Source: Leclercia adecarboxylata
Lineage (GTDB): Bacteria; Pseudomonadota; Gammaproteobacteria; Enterobacterales; Enterobacteriaceae
Assembly (NCBI RefSeq): GCF_006171285.1
Contig: NZ_CP040889.1
Location: forward strand, 4,526,001-4,590,000
Direction: 5' to 3'
DNA length: 64,000 nt
The notes under the pieces are model-generated. The model made no database searches. It was not told where the DNA came from and was given only the letters and a program-made list of their open reading frames with translations. Made by a program: the position numbers and the translations under genes. Positions 43,436-52,576 of this stretch are shown one piece after another (positions within the stretch are counted from its first letter, which is position 1; each line of letters opens with the position of its first letter).

Positions 43436-45945
43436 TCCATTAGCTCCATTTTATAACTGTCGAGATCGTCAGCATCGAGCAACGTTGAATGGCCGTTGCT
43501 GTCCGTGATGCCTTCCAACATCAGGCCCGACGCATTTGTCAGCCTGAATTTTTTATTAGCCAGAATTTGCTCCGGGTCATCCCCCGCGTGCAGCCTGTAG
43601 CGCAGCTTGAAGGCGCCCTTTTCAAAGGATGCCGGTTGTCCCGACACACTTTCAGGACCGTCGTATTTCAGGCTCGGGGCTTTCAGTTCAATTCCGGTGG
43701 GCGAGAAGATCGTGACCAGTCCATTTGGGCTGATGCGGATCCCGCCCCCGCCGCAGACAAACTGCATGCCCTCTCTGGCACTGCCGTTCATCTTCCCGGC
43801 GGTGCTGGTTAGCGTGAAATCCTGCTGTGACAGCAGGTGCATTTCGCCGCGCTGCGCCTGGGTTGTGATATCCCCCGCTCCGGCAATCATCTGAATCCCG
43901 ACTTTGCGGGCAAACAGGGAGATTTTTTCCCCCACGGCCAGCGAGAATTTTTTCACCACATTCACGCTGGCATCGCTGCCTGCCGTGGCAATCAGGTCTT
44001 TCCCGGCAGACACTTGCAGACAGTCCGGCGTGATCTGCGCAATGCCATTTTCGCCATACGCCAGAATGCCGGGTTGTGAGAGGTGACTCAGCGCCTGGCT
44101 GAGCGCATTCTGCTGGTCGGTTTCGACATTACTGGCCCCCGCCGTCAGCGCACTTTGTTGCAGGGTCATCGCCAGCGTCAGGGCTTTCTCCAGTTGCGCA
44201 ATAGCGGCCGCCATATCCAGCTGTTTCCCTGCTGCGCGCGGCTGGGCCTCGGTGGTGATCATCACTCCTTTGGCGGCACGCAGCGCCATCCAGTGGTCGG
44301 TACGGGCTTCCACGCCTTCTCCGCGTTTTTTTCCATCAGCATTGACCAGATGACCCAGACTTAATTGCCCTTTGCCGTACTCTGTGGAAATCTTGATATG
44401 TTCCTGACCGCGCCGGTCCTCAAGACGGATCTTATTGAAAGCGGCAGTGCGGATCACATTGCGGGTATCGTTGCGGTTGGTAACCAAATCCGGATGGCTG
44501 CCATCATGCATAACATGGGCAATAAAGGGTCGGTCCGGATCGCCGCCTTCAAAACCGATAGCCACCTCAGTGCCGTCAAGCAGCGGAAAGTGAATGCCAA
44601 AGGTGTCACCGGCATAAGCCCTGCCGAGACGTACCAGAGCGCTTTCAAACCCATCACGCTTCTCATCCAGGTCAAAGTCAAACTTCACCCGGTAGCGGCC
44701 CTGAGCATCAAGCCCGGCATAGGTTTTGTCCCCTCCGATCGCCGCGACTCTGGCAGGCACTGTCCCGGCTATCACCGGTCGGGATAAATACTTCGGGCGG
44801 TAGCTGTAGCCGTGGATGTGGGGTATGCCTGTCAGTACGGCGCGATAATGTTCTGCTCGGCTGCTACGTATAGTCATTGTGGTTATCAAAAATCCGGACC
44901 TAAACCCGTCCGGGATGGGCCCTGTGGGCTGAAACACTAAACCTGGCTGAAGCTCAGGATCGCTGGTTGTGGCTCCCAGGACATTCTGCTCGTTCAGTAG
45001 ACGCTCATAGCGAAGCCGCGCGTAGAACGTGGCAGTTTCAGCCTCTTTGCCATAAAAATCCCCCTCTGCAAGATAGTTATCGGCATAGTGATAATGCTGT
45101 CCTGAGGTTACCCCCTGAGGGATATCACTCATTTCAATGGTTTTATCCGCCTGCGGCGATTGCGGATCGCGATAGTTGTAGCTGCGAACCAACGCGTTTT
45201 TGGGGATCAGCGCGTGCTGCTCCTCCAGATCGGTGATGTATTCGGCGTAACTGGTCATGCCGGAATAGCGGACATAGGGTATCGGTTTGTCGCTGAAAAT
45301 ATATCGGCTGTCAGAATCGCCAAAAATAACGACGGTTTCCGCCTTCACTTTTTCGTGATTCTCAAGGCGGAACCAGATCCCCACTTCCGCAAGCAATCGA
45401 CAAATGAACTGTAAATCGGTTTCTTTCCACTGGATGATCATTTCCCGACGCGGGTAATCGTGGTTTAGCCGATCAAAATCGATGTTGTAGCCTTCAAAAT
45501 AGCCGCTATCCTTCATCAACTTCGTGACAAGCTCCGGAACAGTCATATTCATGTACACCGCGGAGCGATAGTTTCTGTCCAGCAACGCCAGCTCGTGCTC
45601 CAGCACGCACTCATACAGCGCTTCATCGCCGGAAGATTTAAGGCGGGAAAATTTTGTGATCGTGCCATTAAGCTGTCTTACCGGCAGCCAGGGCATTTCC
45701 CCTTGCCATGCTGCTTTCGGATTCGGGGCACGCAGAATGAATTCGGCTACCTGATTAAGAACGCCATCAATGGCGATATTCTGGTCCGGACTGGTAAAGC
45801 GGATGGTATAGCGCCAGGGCTCGCTTAATCCTTCTGTTCCTGTTAATGAATGAACATCAGGAATAATGTTTTTGTTATGGGGTATATATAATAAATATCG
45901 GTTTAAGGTGGCCTGCTGCTGAACCGCTTCGGTTTTCCCTGCCAT
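43432..45945 (-). CDS. vgrG: VgrG spike protein with C-terminal extension
   Basis: An 837-residue type VI spike. The gp27-like region runs to about residue 370 (LSEPWRYTIRFTSPDQNIAI; MIIQWKETDLQFICRLLAEV), the gp5-like OB region follows (GRYRVKFDFD), then a DUF2345 beta-helix (GIRISPNGLVTIFSPTGIEL). The last 50-60 residues (KLRYRLHAGDDPEQ ... LMLEGITDSNGHSTLLDADD) form an extra small beta domain of the transthyretin-like kind that docks Tle effectors in other VgrGs. The start at 45945 follows AAAGGA; a longer frame adds 32 residues without support. No structural tss genes are in the window. Confidence 0.93.
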   Translation of the reverse strand: MAGKTEAVQQQATLNRYLLYIPHNKNIIPDVHSLTGTEGLSEPWRYTIRFTSPDQNIAIDGVLNQVAEFILRAPNPKAAWQGEMPWLPVRQLNGTITKFSRLKSSGDEALYECVLEHELALLDRNYRSAVYMNMTVPELVTKLMKDSGYFEGYNIDFDRLNHDYPRREMIIQWKETDLQFICRLLAEVGIWFRLENHEKVKAETVVIFGDSDSRYIFSDKPIPYVRYSGMTSYAEYITDLEEQHALIPKNALVRSYNYRDPQSPQADKTIEMSDIPQGVTSGQHYHYADNYLAEGDFYGKEAETATFYARLRYERLLNEQNVLGATTSDPELQPGLVFQPTGPIPDGFRSGFLITTMTIRSSRAEHYRAVLTGIPHIHGYSYRPKYLSRPVIAGTVPARVAAIGGDKTYAGLDAQGRYRVKFDFDLDEKRDGFESALVRLGRAYAGDTFGIHFPLLDGTEVAIGFEGGDPDRPFIAHVMHDGSHPDLVTNRNDTRNVIRTAAFNKIRLEDRRGQEHIKISTEYGKGQLSLGHLVNADGKKRGEGVEARTDHWMALRAAKGVMITTEAQPRAAGKQLDMAAAIAQLEKALTLAMTLQQSALTAGASNVETDQQNALSQALSHLSQPGILAYGENGIAQITPDCLQVSAGKDLIATAGSDASVNVVKKFSLAVGEKISLFARKVGIQMIAGAGDITTQAQRGEMHLLSQQDFTLTSTAGKMNGSAREGMQFVCGGGGIRISPNGLVTIFSPTGIELKAPSLKYDGPESVSGQPASFEKGAFKLRYRLHAGDDPEQILANKKFRLTNASGLMLEGITDSNGHSTLLDADDLDSYKMELME

Positions 45946-46174
45946 AGTCGAACATCCTTTAATAAACGGTGGGTTTATTTCATATAATAATCCCAGACCT
46001 GTCTTTAAAAAATGATTCAGCCATGCAAAATCAAATACCATAAAAATAAAAAAAGATTCACCAAATTGATATTATAAATATAATTGAATTATTGCGAGAA
46101 TATAAAAAAAGCGACGTCCCACGTAATATAAATAAAAAATGAAGAATAGATTCTTTTAATCGGCAGTTCCATTC
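45946..46174. other. AT-rich promoter region upstream of vgrG
   Basis: This 229-bp stretch is far richer in A and T than its surroundings (for example ATTATAAATATAATTGAATT on the plus strand near 46070). No gene fits. Curved AT-rich DNA at the head of a laterally acquired island is a typical target for H-NS silencing. Several TATAAT-like hexamers are present, but no one promoter stands out. Confidence 0.5.
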
Positions 46175-46251
46175 GCCGGGCGGCGCTGCGCTTGCCCGGC
46201 CTACACGGGCACGGAACCCGTAGGCCGGGCAAGGCGTAGCCGCCGCCCGGC
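46175..46251. repeat. 77-bp BIME at the right edge of the type VI island
   Basis: REP unit A (46175-46201), linker (46202-46222, TACACGGGCACGGAACCC...) and REP unit B (46223-46251). It is in the same direction as the BIME at 38088 but its 21-bp linker is reverse-complemented. Confidence 0.92.
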
Positions 46252-46258
46252 AAAGCAC

Positions 46259-46489
46259 TTACATCGAATAACCCGGCTTCTTAATCAGCTCATCCAGCTT
46301 CGGGCCAATCTCCGTATCCCAGACCTGCGCTTTCCAGTCCGCTTCCTGAACTTCGTTCAGGGCCACGGAGATGGAGCGATCTTTACTGTTCAAATGACGG
46401 GTGATCACCTCGGCGATATCCGCCGCCAGGGCGCTTTTTTGTTCGTCGTTCAGGTCGCGGGGAAAACATTTGATATCAACGTGTGGCAT
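46259..46489 (-). CDS. pptA: 4-oxalocrotonate tautomerase family protein PptA
   Basis: A 76-residue tautomerase subunit, nearly the same as E. coli PptA (YdcE). After removal of the start Met, Pro1 is the catalytic base ([12 protein letters not shown]); the C-terminal LIKKPGYSM matches. The start at 46489 is fixed by this proline; a longer reading frame upstream is not real. It lies 32 bp downstream of yncG on the same strand. Confidence 0.93.
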   Translation of the reverse strand: MPHVDIKCFPRDLNDEQKSALAADIAEVITRHLNSKDRSISVALNEVQEADWKAQVWDTEIGPKLDELIKKPGYSM

Positions 46490-46521
46490 ATGCAGGGCTC
46501 CTTTTGAATGTGCATTCCAGA

Positions 46522-47142
46522 CTAGCAGAGAATGTGGTTGTCTTTTAGCACCTTGTGCAGTTTCGGGAGCTTGCACAGGCTATCGGCAATCGCCGTGATG
46601 TTCGGCGTGTTGGCGGCAAACCAGTCCGGGCGGGGTCCCCAGATGCGCATCACGCACAGGTAGCAGTCCACCAGCGTGATCTCTTCGCCAAAGGCATAGG
46701 GGGCGGCCTTCAGGTGATTATCCAGCCACAGATAGAGCGATTTACGGTATTCAATGCAGTTTTTTTGCAACTGGTCAGGCGCATCCGGCGCCCAACGCTC
46801 CGGGTAATCCGCATAGGTAAAAGTGGGATAAACGTTAGCGACCAGCCAGATCAGCAGGCGCTGAAACTGCTGACGCTCCGCGCGTCCGACCGGGGGCGCC
46901 AGCTCCGGACAGCGGTCGAGGATCATCAACGCGATCGCCGCCGTTTCCGTCATGATCTCGCCATTTTCCAGCTCGAGGGTCGGGACCTGACACAGAGGAT
47001 TGAGTTTTTCCAGCAGCTCTCGCGTGGCACCCGGTTTATCGAAACCCTCGACGTCGATGAACTGATAGGGAATGTCGGCCAGGGTCAGCATCACCTCACT
47101 GATGGCTGAGCCCCAGCCCGGTACGCCATAGACTTTAATCAT
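46522..47142 (-). CDS. yncG: glutathione S-transferase-like protein YncG
   Basis: A 206-residue GST-fold protein closely matching E. coli YncG (for example [20 protein letters not shown] and [20 protein letters not shown]). The N-terminal thioredoxin domain carries the cis-proline segment [14 protein letters not shown]; the helical domain contains [19 protein letters not shown]. The physiological substrate is not known. A backbone gene of the region, paired with pptA. Confidence 0.92.
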   Translation of the reverse strand: MIKVYGVPGWGSAISEVMLTLADIPYQFIDVEGFDKPGATRELLEKLNPLCQVPTLELENGEIMTETAAIALMILDRCPELAPPVGRAERQQFQRLLIWLVANVYPTFTYADYPERWAPDAPDQLQKNCIEYRKSLYLWLDNHLKAAPYAFGEEITLVDCYLCVMRIWGPRPDWFAANTPNITAIADSLCKLPKLHKVLKDNHILC

Positions 47143-47185
47143 GCTCTCTCCACTTGCGGGTCAAAACCCTAAGTGTAGAGCAGCA

Positions 47186-48073
47186 TCAGTAGGTGATCCC
47201 CGGCGGATTGACCACCGACTGCGCCACCGCTTCGCCCTGCTCGCCCCAGCGCGCCAGCACCTGCTGGTATTCACCCCGCTGGATAGCCCCGTCCAGCGCG
47301 GCCTGTAAGGCATACACCAGCTCGTTACCCTTTTTGGTGGTGGTCGCCACATAGGCTTTTTTCGGCCCCAGCCCCACCACCTTTGTTTTGCCGGTTAGCG
47401 CCGCTTTATAGGCCGAGACCGACTGCGGGCCAAAGAACACATCCGCCCTGCCGGACTGAATATAGAGATTGCCGGAGGCGTCGTCAGTCAGGTAAACCGG
47501 TAGCGCAGGCTCACGCCCGGCGTTTTTGTTCTCCTCGTTCCAGCCCAGCAGGATGCGTTCCTGGTTGGTGCCGGACCCGACAATCACCTTCTTGCCCGCC
47601 AGATCGGCGGCGTTTTTGATCGTCTGCACGTCACTGGTGGATTTCACCGAGAAGGCCAGGTTATCGACGCGATAGGTGGCGAAATCAAACTTCTGTTTAC
47701 GCTGCTCGGTCACCGCAATGTTCACCAGCGCCACGTCATAGCGCCCGGAGGTGATGCCCAGCGGCCAGTCCTCCCACGCCGTCGGCACCAGTTTGAGCTT
47801 TAAGCCGAGGCTGCCCGCCAGCAGCCGGGCGATGTCCGGGTCGCTGCCGATGCGGGTGCGGTTGTCGCTGGCCAGCAGCGCCAGCGGCGGCGAGTTGAGG
47901 GCCGAAATCGCCACGGTTAAGGTTCCCGGTTCAACAAACTTGTAGCTGGCCGGGATCTTCGCCACCGCCTGTGGGTCTACCGTCACCGGCAGCGGCTGCT
48001 CGTTGGCCTTTAAATCAATCTCCGCGTGGCTTGCAGAGGCCACCAGTAACAACGCCAGTACTCCCTTTTTCAT
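47186..48073 (-). CDS. amino-acid-type ABC substrate-binding protein (second, TcyJ/K-like)
   Basis: A 295-residue periplasmic binding protein with a signal peptide (KKGVLALLLVASASHA). The family 3 fold shows PTAWEDWPLGITSGRYDVAL and VGSGTNQERILLGW. It is a clear paralogue of the binding protein at 50290 (PTSWEDWPLGVTSGKYDAAI; VGSGTNQEAILLAW), like the TcyJ/TcyK pair of B. subtilis that serves one cystine and S-substituted cysteine importer. Last gene of the eight-gene operon. Confidence 0.85.
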   Translation of the reverse strand: MKKGVLALLLVASASHAEIDLKANEQPLPVTVDPQAVAKIPASYKFVEPGTLTVAISALNSPPLALLASDNRTRIGSDPDIARLLAGSLGLKLKLVPTAWEDWPLGITSGRYDVALVNIAVTEQRKQKFDFATYRVDNLAFSVKSTSDVQTIKNAADLAGKKVIVGSGTNQERILLGWNEENKNAGREPALPVYLTDDASGNLYIQSGRADVFFGPQSVSAYKAALTGKTKVVGLGPKKAYVATTTKKGNELVYALQAALDGAIQRGEYQQVLARWGEQGEAVAQSVVNPPGITY

Positions 48074-48082
48074 CTTTTCTCC

Positions 48083-48856
48083 TCAAAGCACTTTTGACAG
48101 GAACTGCCGCGTTCGGGCGTGGGACGGACGGTTCAACACCTCGTCGCTGCTGCCCTGCTCGACGATTTTGCCGTCGACCATAAACACCACCTGATCCGCC
48201 ACTTCACGGGCAAAGCCAATCTCATGGGTCACCACCACCAGCGTAGTGCCGGAGCGGGCCAGCTTTTTGATGACGTCCAGCACTTCGCCCACCAGTTCCG
48301 GGTCCAGCGCCGAGGTCGGTTCATCAAACAGGAGCACCCGTGGGCGCAGCGCCAGAGCGCGGGCAATGGCGATCCGCTGCTGCTGACCGCCGGAAAGATG
48401 GCGCGACCAGGCGTCGGCTTTATCCCGCAGCCCCACCACGTCCAGCAGATCGTAAGCCCGCTCGATGGCCGCTTTACGGCTCAACTGTTTGTGGGCGATG
48501 GGGGCCTCAATCAGGTTCTCCAGCACCGTCAGATGCGGGAACAGGTTGAAGTTCTGGAACACGTAGCCCACGTTGACGCGCTGCTTGAGAATTGCCTTCT
48601 CCTTCAGCTCGTAGAGCGTGTTGCCCTCCCGGCGATAGCCGATGTAGTCCCCGTCAATCTGGATAAAGCCTTCATCCACGCGCTCAAGGTGGTTGATGGT
48701 GCGCAGCAACGTCGATTTACCCGAGCCGGACGGCCCGAGGATCACCGTTACCGAGCCCGGGGGGATCTCCAGAGAGACGTTATCCAGCGCCTTGTGGCGG
48801 CCAAAAAACTTGCTTACGCCGGTAATGGAAATATGTCCTTCAGGAGAGGCTTGCAT
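48083..48856 (-). CDS. amino-acid-type ABC transporter ATPase (TcyN-like)
   Basis: A 257-residue polar amino acid importer ATPase: Walker A GPSGSGKSTLLRTINHLE, signature HLSGGQQQRIAIARALAL, Walker B VLLFDEPTSALDPELVGE, switch VTHEIGFAREVADQV. A Q-loop insert (IGYRREGNTLYELKEKAILK) is longer than in GlnQ. It overlaps the permease gene by 17 bp. Confidence 0.9.
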   Translation of the reverse strand: MQASPEGHISITGVSKFFGRHKALDNVSLEIPPGSVTVILGPSGSGKSTLLRTINHLERVDEGFIQIDGDYIGYRREGNTLYELKEKAILKQRVNVGYVFQNFNLFPHLTVLENLIEAPIAHKQLSRKAAIERAYDLLDVVGLRDKADAWSRHLSGGQQQRIAIARALALRPRVLLFDEPTSALDPELVGEVLDVIKKLARSGTTLVVVTHEIGFAREVADQVVFMVDGKIVEQGSSDEVLNRPSHARTRQFLSKVL

Positions 48857-49763
48857 GGACGGGCTCCTGTGTCGATTGGGTGGTAACGGAACGGCTGCGG
48901 GTGGCGCGGGTGCTGTTCACCGCCGAGCGGCGCTCGCTGCGGGCCAGACCGCGTTCGACCAGATGCTGAATGGCGGAGAGCACGGTGGTGATCACCAGAT
49001 ACCAGACGGCACCGACCATCAGTAGCGGGATCACCTCCTGGGTGCGGTTGTAGATCATCTGGATGGTGTAGAACAGCTCCGGCATCGCCAGGACGTACAC
49101 CATCGCCGTGCCCTTGGCGAGGCTGATGATTTCGTTGAATCCGGCCGGGAGAATGGTGCGCAGCGCCTGAGGCAGAATGATGCGCAGGGTGCGACGCGAT
49201 GCCGGTAAACCCAGCGCTGCGGCGGCTTCGTACTGGCCGTGATCGACCCCTAAGAAGCCGCCGCGAATGATCTCCGCGGTATAGGCGCTCTGCACCAGCG
49301 TCAGCCCCACCACCGCGGTGGAGAATTGCCCCAGTACGTTGATCGTTTCAAAGCTGCCCCAGGTGATGCCGGTAAAGGGCACGCCAAGGGAGAGCGTGTC
49401 GTACAGATAGGAGAAGTTGTAGAGGATGATCAGGACCACAATCAGCGGCAGGGAGCGGAACAGCCAGATATAGCCCCACGCCAGGCTGCTCAGCAGCCAC
49501 GAGGAGGAGAGCCGCGCAAGCGCCAGCATGCCGCCGATCACCACGCTGAGGGCGGTGCCGATCAGCGTCAGCAGCAGCGTCTGTCCCACCCCTTCGAGGA
49601 TCACCGGGTCAAAGAACCAGCGGGCAAAGACCGCCCATTCCCAGCGCGGATTAAAGGCCACCGACTGGATGACCACCGCCAGGACAAACAGCGCGACAAC
49701 GGCGCCAGCGGTGCGCAGCGGGTAGCGCGCCGGGACCACTTTGATGGTTTCAACGTTGCTCAT
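48840..49763 (-). CDS. amino-acid-type ABC transporter permease (TcyL/M-like)
   Basis: A 307-residue permease with five or six segments and the HisM-type coupling loop YEAAAALGLPASRRTLRIIL. An extended N-terminus before the domain and a basic C-terminal tail (LARSERRSAVNSTRATRSRS) are unusual. Only one permease gene is present, so it probably works as a homodimer, unlike the TcyL/TcyM pair of B. subtilis. Confidence 0.88.
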   Translation of the reverse strand: MSNVETIKVVPARYPLRTAGAVVALFVLAVVIQSVAFNPRWEWAVFARWFFDPVILEGVGQTLLLTLIGTALSVVIGGMLALARLSSSWLLSSLAWGYIWLFRSLPLIVVLIILYNFSYLYDTLSLGVPFTGITWGSFETINVLGQFSTAVVGLTLVQSAYTAEIIRGGFLGVDHGQYEAAAALGLPASRRTLRIILPQALRTILPAGFNEIISLAKGTAMVYVLAMPELFYTIQMIYNRTQEVIPLLMVGAVWYLVITTVLSAIQHLVERGLARSERRSAVNSTRATRSRSVTTQSTQEPVHASLS

Positions 49764-49772
49764 TGTCGTTCC

Positions 49773-50280
49773 TCATGCCGATTTACTGAACGCTTCGCGT
49801 ACCAGCGTTTTGGTGAAGCGCAGCCGTCCATCGAACGGCGGCTGGCTGTACTCTTCCGGGTCGCGGGACAGGTCGAACTGCGCCGCGTAGCCTTGGCTCA
49901 GGTAGAGCCGTACCGCTTCCGGCTGGCGAAAGCCGGTGGTGAGGTAGATCTGGCTGTAGCCGGCCAGCACCGCCCGCCGCTCCAGCTCCTGCACCACCCG
50001 GGCGGCAAGCCCCTGCTGACGCAGGGATTTGTCGGTCCAGATACGTTTGATCTCGGCGGTCTGCGCATCGAAAGGTTTATATGCGCCGGTGGCGATAATT
50101 TTTCCGTCGCGCTCCAGCACAATAAACAGCCCCTGAGGCGCCAGATACCACTCGGTCAGCTCCACCTCAGCATCTTTAGAGAAGTAATCGCCGTAGCGCC
50201 GCGTACTCGCCGAACAGCCCCTCGATAATGGGCTGAAGATCGGTGTCCTCCGGCGAAACGTCACGAAAAAGGTCGCTCAT
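49773..50280 (-). pseudogene. GNAT N-acetyltransferase interrupted by a frameshift
   Basis: The reading frame from the ATG at 50280 encodes SDLFRDVSPEDTDLQPIIEG and LFGEYAA, then runs into a stop at 50178-50176. The acetyltransferase body (RYGDYFSKDAEVELTEWYLA; acetyl-CoA loop RQQGLAARVVQELERRA near the middle) continues in another frame from about 50200 to 49773. The shift sits in a GCGGCGC tract; loss of two bases from GCGGCGCGC would explain it. By position and family the intact protein would correspond to SnaA/YtmI, which N-acetylates S-substituted cysteines. Either a true loss of function or a sequencing error in a GC repeat. The spacing to the upstream binding protein gene is 9 bp, so it belongs to the operon. 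Confidence 0.8.
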
Positions 50281-50289
50281 GAGATCTCC

Positions 50290-51222
50290 TTAGTCGCCGA
50301 GGCCAGCCGGGTTAACTTCTGAATTCGGGATGCGCTCCACGCCTTCACCCCAGCGGTTCAGCACCTTGTCGTAGTCGCCGTTCTTGATCACGCCGTTGAG
50401 CGCGGTCTGCACCGGCTCAGCCAGGCCGCTGCCTTTTTTCAGTGTCACGGCGATGTGCGCCGCTTTCGGCCAGCCGCCGTCCACGCTGCCCACCAGTTTG
50501 GTCTTCCCGTTCAGGGCTGCTTTCCAGGCACCAATCACGTTCGGGCCAAAGTAGGCGTCCGCGCGGCCGGACTGCAGCGCCAGCGTCTGGGCGGCATCAT
50601 CCTTGGTGTAGATCGGGGTGAACGGCTTCAGCCCCTTCTTCTGGTTTTCGGCATCCCACGCCAGCAGGATCGCCTCCTGGTTGGTGCCGGAGCCCACGAT
50701 GATCCGCAGCCCGGCGATGTCTTCCGCCGTCTCAAGTTTCTTGATTGGACTGGTGGATTTCACGTAGAAGCCCAGCGAGTCTTTACGGTAGGTGGCAAAG
50801 TCGAACTTCTCTTTGCGCTCTTTGGTGACGGTGATGTTGCTGATCGCCGCGTCGTATTTCCCGGACGTCACGCCCAGCGGCCAGTCCTCCCAGGAGGTCG
50901 GCACCACATTCAGCTCCAGCCCGAGGCTGTCAGCCACCAGACGGGCAATATCGGCCTCGCTGCCAATCAGGGTTTTGTTGTCATCGGCAAACACCGTCAG
51001 CGGCGGCTGGCTGAGCCCGGCAATCGCCACGGTGAATTTTCCCGGCACCACCGGCTTAAAGCTGGCCGGGAGTTGGGCGATAGCTTCCGGGTTTTTTGCG
51101 GTGTTGATCGGCGTTTTGTTGGCCTCGAGGCTCACCCCGGTGCCGTTAATATTGACGTTCTCTGCCCAGACGGCAGGAGTAAAGGCCAGCGCGAGCGCCA
51201 GAATAAGCGATGATTTTTTCAT
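50290..51222 (-). CDS. amino-acid-type ABC substrate-binding protein (first, TcyJ/K-like)
   Basis: A 310-residue periplasmic binding protein with signal peptide (KKSSLILALALAFTPAVWA). Ligand-binding family 3 motifs: VAIAGLSQPPLTVFADDNKT, TSGKYDAAISNITVT and LQSGRADAYFGPNV. It pairs with the paralogue at 47186 within one operon whose other products handle S-modified cysteines. Confidence 0.87.
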   Translation of the reverse strand: MKKSSLILALALAFTPAVWAENVNINGTGVSLEANKTPINTAKNPEAIAQLPASFKPVVPGKFTVAIAGLSQPPLTVFADDNKTLIGSEADIARLVADSLGLELNVVPTSWEDWPLGVTSGKYDAAISNITVTKERKEKFDFATYRKDSLGFYVKSTSPIKKLETAEDIAGLRIIVGSGTNQEAILLAWDAENQKKGLKPFTPIYTKDDAAQTLALQSGRADAYFGPNVIGAWKAALNGKTKLVGSVDGGWPKAAHIAVTLKKGSGLAEPVQTALNGVIKNGDYDKVLNRWGEGVERIPNSEVNPAGLGD

Positions 51223-51244
51223 AGCAGGTTCTCTTAAGATTTCA

Positions 51245-52561
51245 TTATTGTTGTGTGAACTGATTTACAGGCTGCTCTAACCCCAGGCTCTCACGCAGGG
51301 TGGTGCCGGGATATTCAGTGCGGAACAGGCCGCGCGCCTGCAACAGCGGCACCACCTGGTCAACAAAACGCGGGAAGGTGTCCGGCGTGCCGCCCTGGAT
51401 GATAAAGCCATCCGCCGCATAGCCTTCAAACCACTGCTGCAGGCCGTCGGCCACCTGCTCTGGGGTGCCGGAAAAACGCGGGCGCGGCGAGGCGGCTTCC
51501 AGCGCCACCTGACGCAGGGTTAAGTTGCGCTCCCGGGCGTTACGTTTGATCTCGTCCGTGGTGCTGCGGAAGCTGTTTTTGCCGAGATCGCCGATATCCG
51601 GAAAGGCCTCATCCAGCGGGTACTGGCTGAAGTCGTGATGCTCGAAGTAGCGGCCAAGATAGTTCAGGGCATCGTTGATCGAGACCAGCGCCGCGGTGGT
51701 CTGGTACTGCTCCTCCACGTCGTCGGCATCGTTTCCGACAATGACGCTCACCCCCTGGAAGATGTGCAGCTCGTCATCCCGACGACCATGCTGTTTGAGC
51801 TGGCTTTTCACGTCGTGCCAGAACGCCTGGGCCTCCTCAAAGGTTTCATGATGGGTGAAGATGGCGTCGGCATGTTTCGCCGCCAGCTTTTTGCCGTCGT
51901 CAGAGGCCCCGGCCTGGAAGACGATCGGCCTGCCCTGTGGGGTGCGGCCAATGTTCAGCGGCCCGGCGACCTTAAAGAAATCACCGTGGTGATCGAGGGT
52001 GTGCAGCTTTTCAGGGTCGAAGAACTGCCCGGTCTCTTTGTTGCGCACAAAGGCATCGCCCTCCCAGGAATCCCACAGCCCTTTCACCACGTCGAGATAC
52101 TCATCGGCGATGCGGTAACGCAGGGCGTGCTCGGGGTGCTTGTCGCGGGAGAAGTTCTTCGCCGACCCTTCCAGCGGCGACGTCACCACGTTCCAGCCTG
52201 CCCGGCCGTTGCTCAGGTGATCGAGGCTGGCAAACTGGCGCGCCACGGTGAAAGGCTCGCTGTAGGAGGTGGACAAGGTCCCCACCAGCCCCAGCCGTGA
52301 GGTGACGGTCGCCAGCGCCGACAGCACGGTGAGGGGCTCAAAGCGGTTGAGGAAATGCGGAATCGACTTCTCGTTGATGTACAGGCCGTCGGCGACAAAG
52401 ATAAAGTCGAGCTTGCCCGCTTCGGCCTTCAGGGCCGTCTCTTTGACGAATTCAAAATTGATGCTGGCATCGGCGGGAGCCGCCGTGTGACGCCAGGCCG
52501 ACATGTTCCCCGAAGCGCCGTGCAATATGGTGCCAAGACGCAGCTGTCGTGTTGCGGACAT
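51245..52561 (-). CDS. NtaA/SnaA/DszA-family flavin monooxygenase (YtnJ/CmoJ-like)
   Basis: A 438-residue two-component luciferase-fold monooxygenase that needs reduced FMN from a separate reductase. Family motifs include [47 protein letters not shown] and [20 protein letters not shown]. In B. subtilis the relative YtnJ (CmoJ) oxidises N-acetylated S-alkylcysteines, leading to C-S bond cleavage. It lies third in the operon, 15 bp after the M20 gene. Confidence 0.87.
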   Translation of the reverse strand: MSATRQLRLGTILHGASGNMSAWRHTAAPADASINFEFVKETALKAEAGKLDFIFVADGLYINEKSIPHFLNRFEPLTVLSALATVTSRLGLVGTLSTSYSEPFTVARQFASLDHLSNGRAGWNVVTSPLEGSAKNFSRDKHPEHALRYRIADEYLDVVKGLWDSWEGDAFVRNKETGQFFDPEKLHTLDHHGDFFKVAGPLNIGRTPQGRPIVFQAGASDDGKKLAAKHADAIFTHHETFEEAQAFWHDVKSQLKQHGRRDDELHIFQGVSVIVGNDADDVEEQYQTTAALVSINDALNYLGRYFEHHDFSQYPLDEAFPDIGDLGKNSFRSTTDEIKRNARERNLTLRQVALEAASPRPRFSGTPEQVADGLQQWFEGYAADGFIIQGGTPDTFPRFVDQVVPLLQARGLFRTEYPGTTLRESLGLEQPVNQFTQQ

Positions 52562-52576
52562 ATTAACTCCTTACCC

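Noticed and set aside
38219..46041. Complete type VI secretion locus
   Set aside because: Only spike, cargo, immunity, PAAR and adaptor genes are present; no sheath, baseplate, membrane complex or ClpV genes occur, so it is an orphan effector island.
46490..46576. N-terminal extension of pptA
   Set aside because: It would hide the catalytic Pro1 that must follow the initiator Met, and it overlaps yncG.
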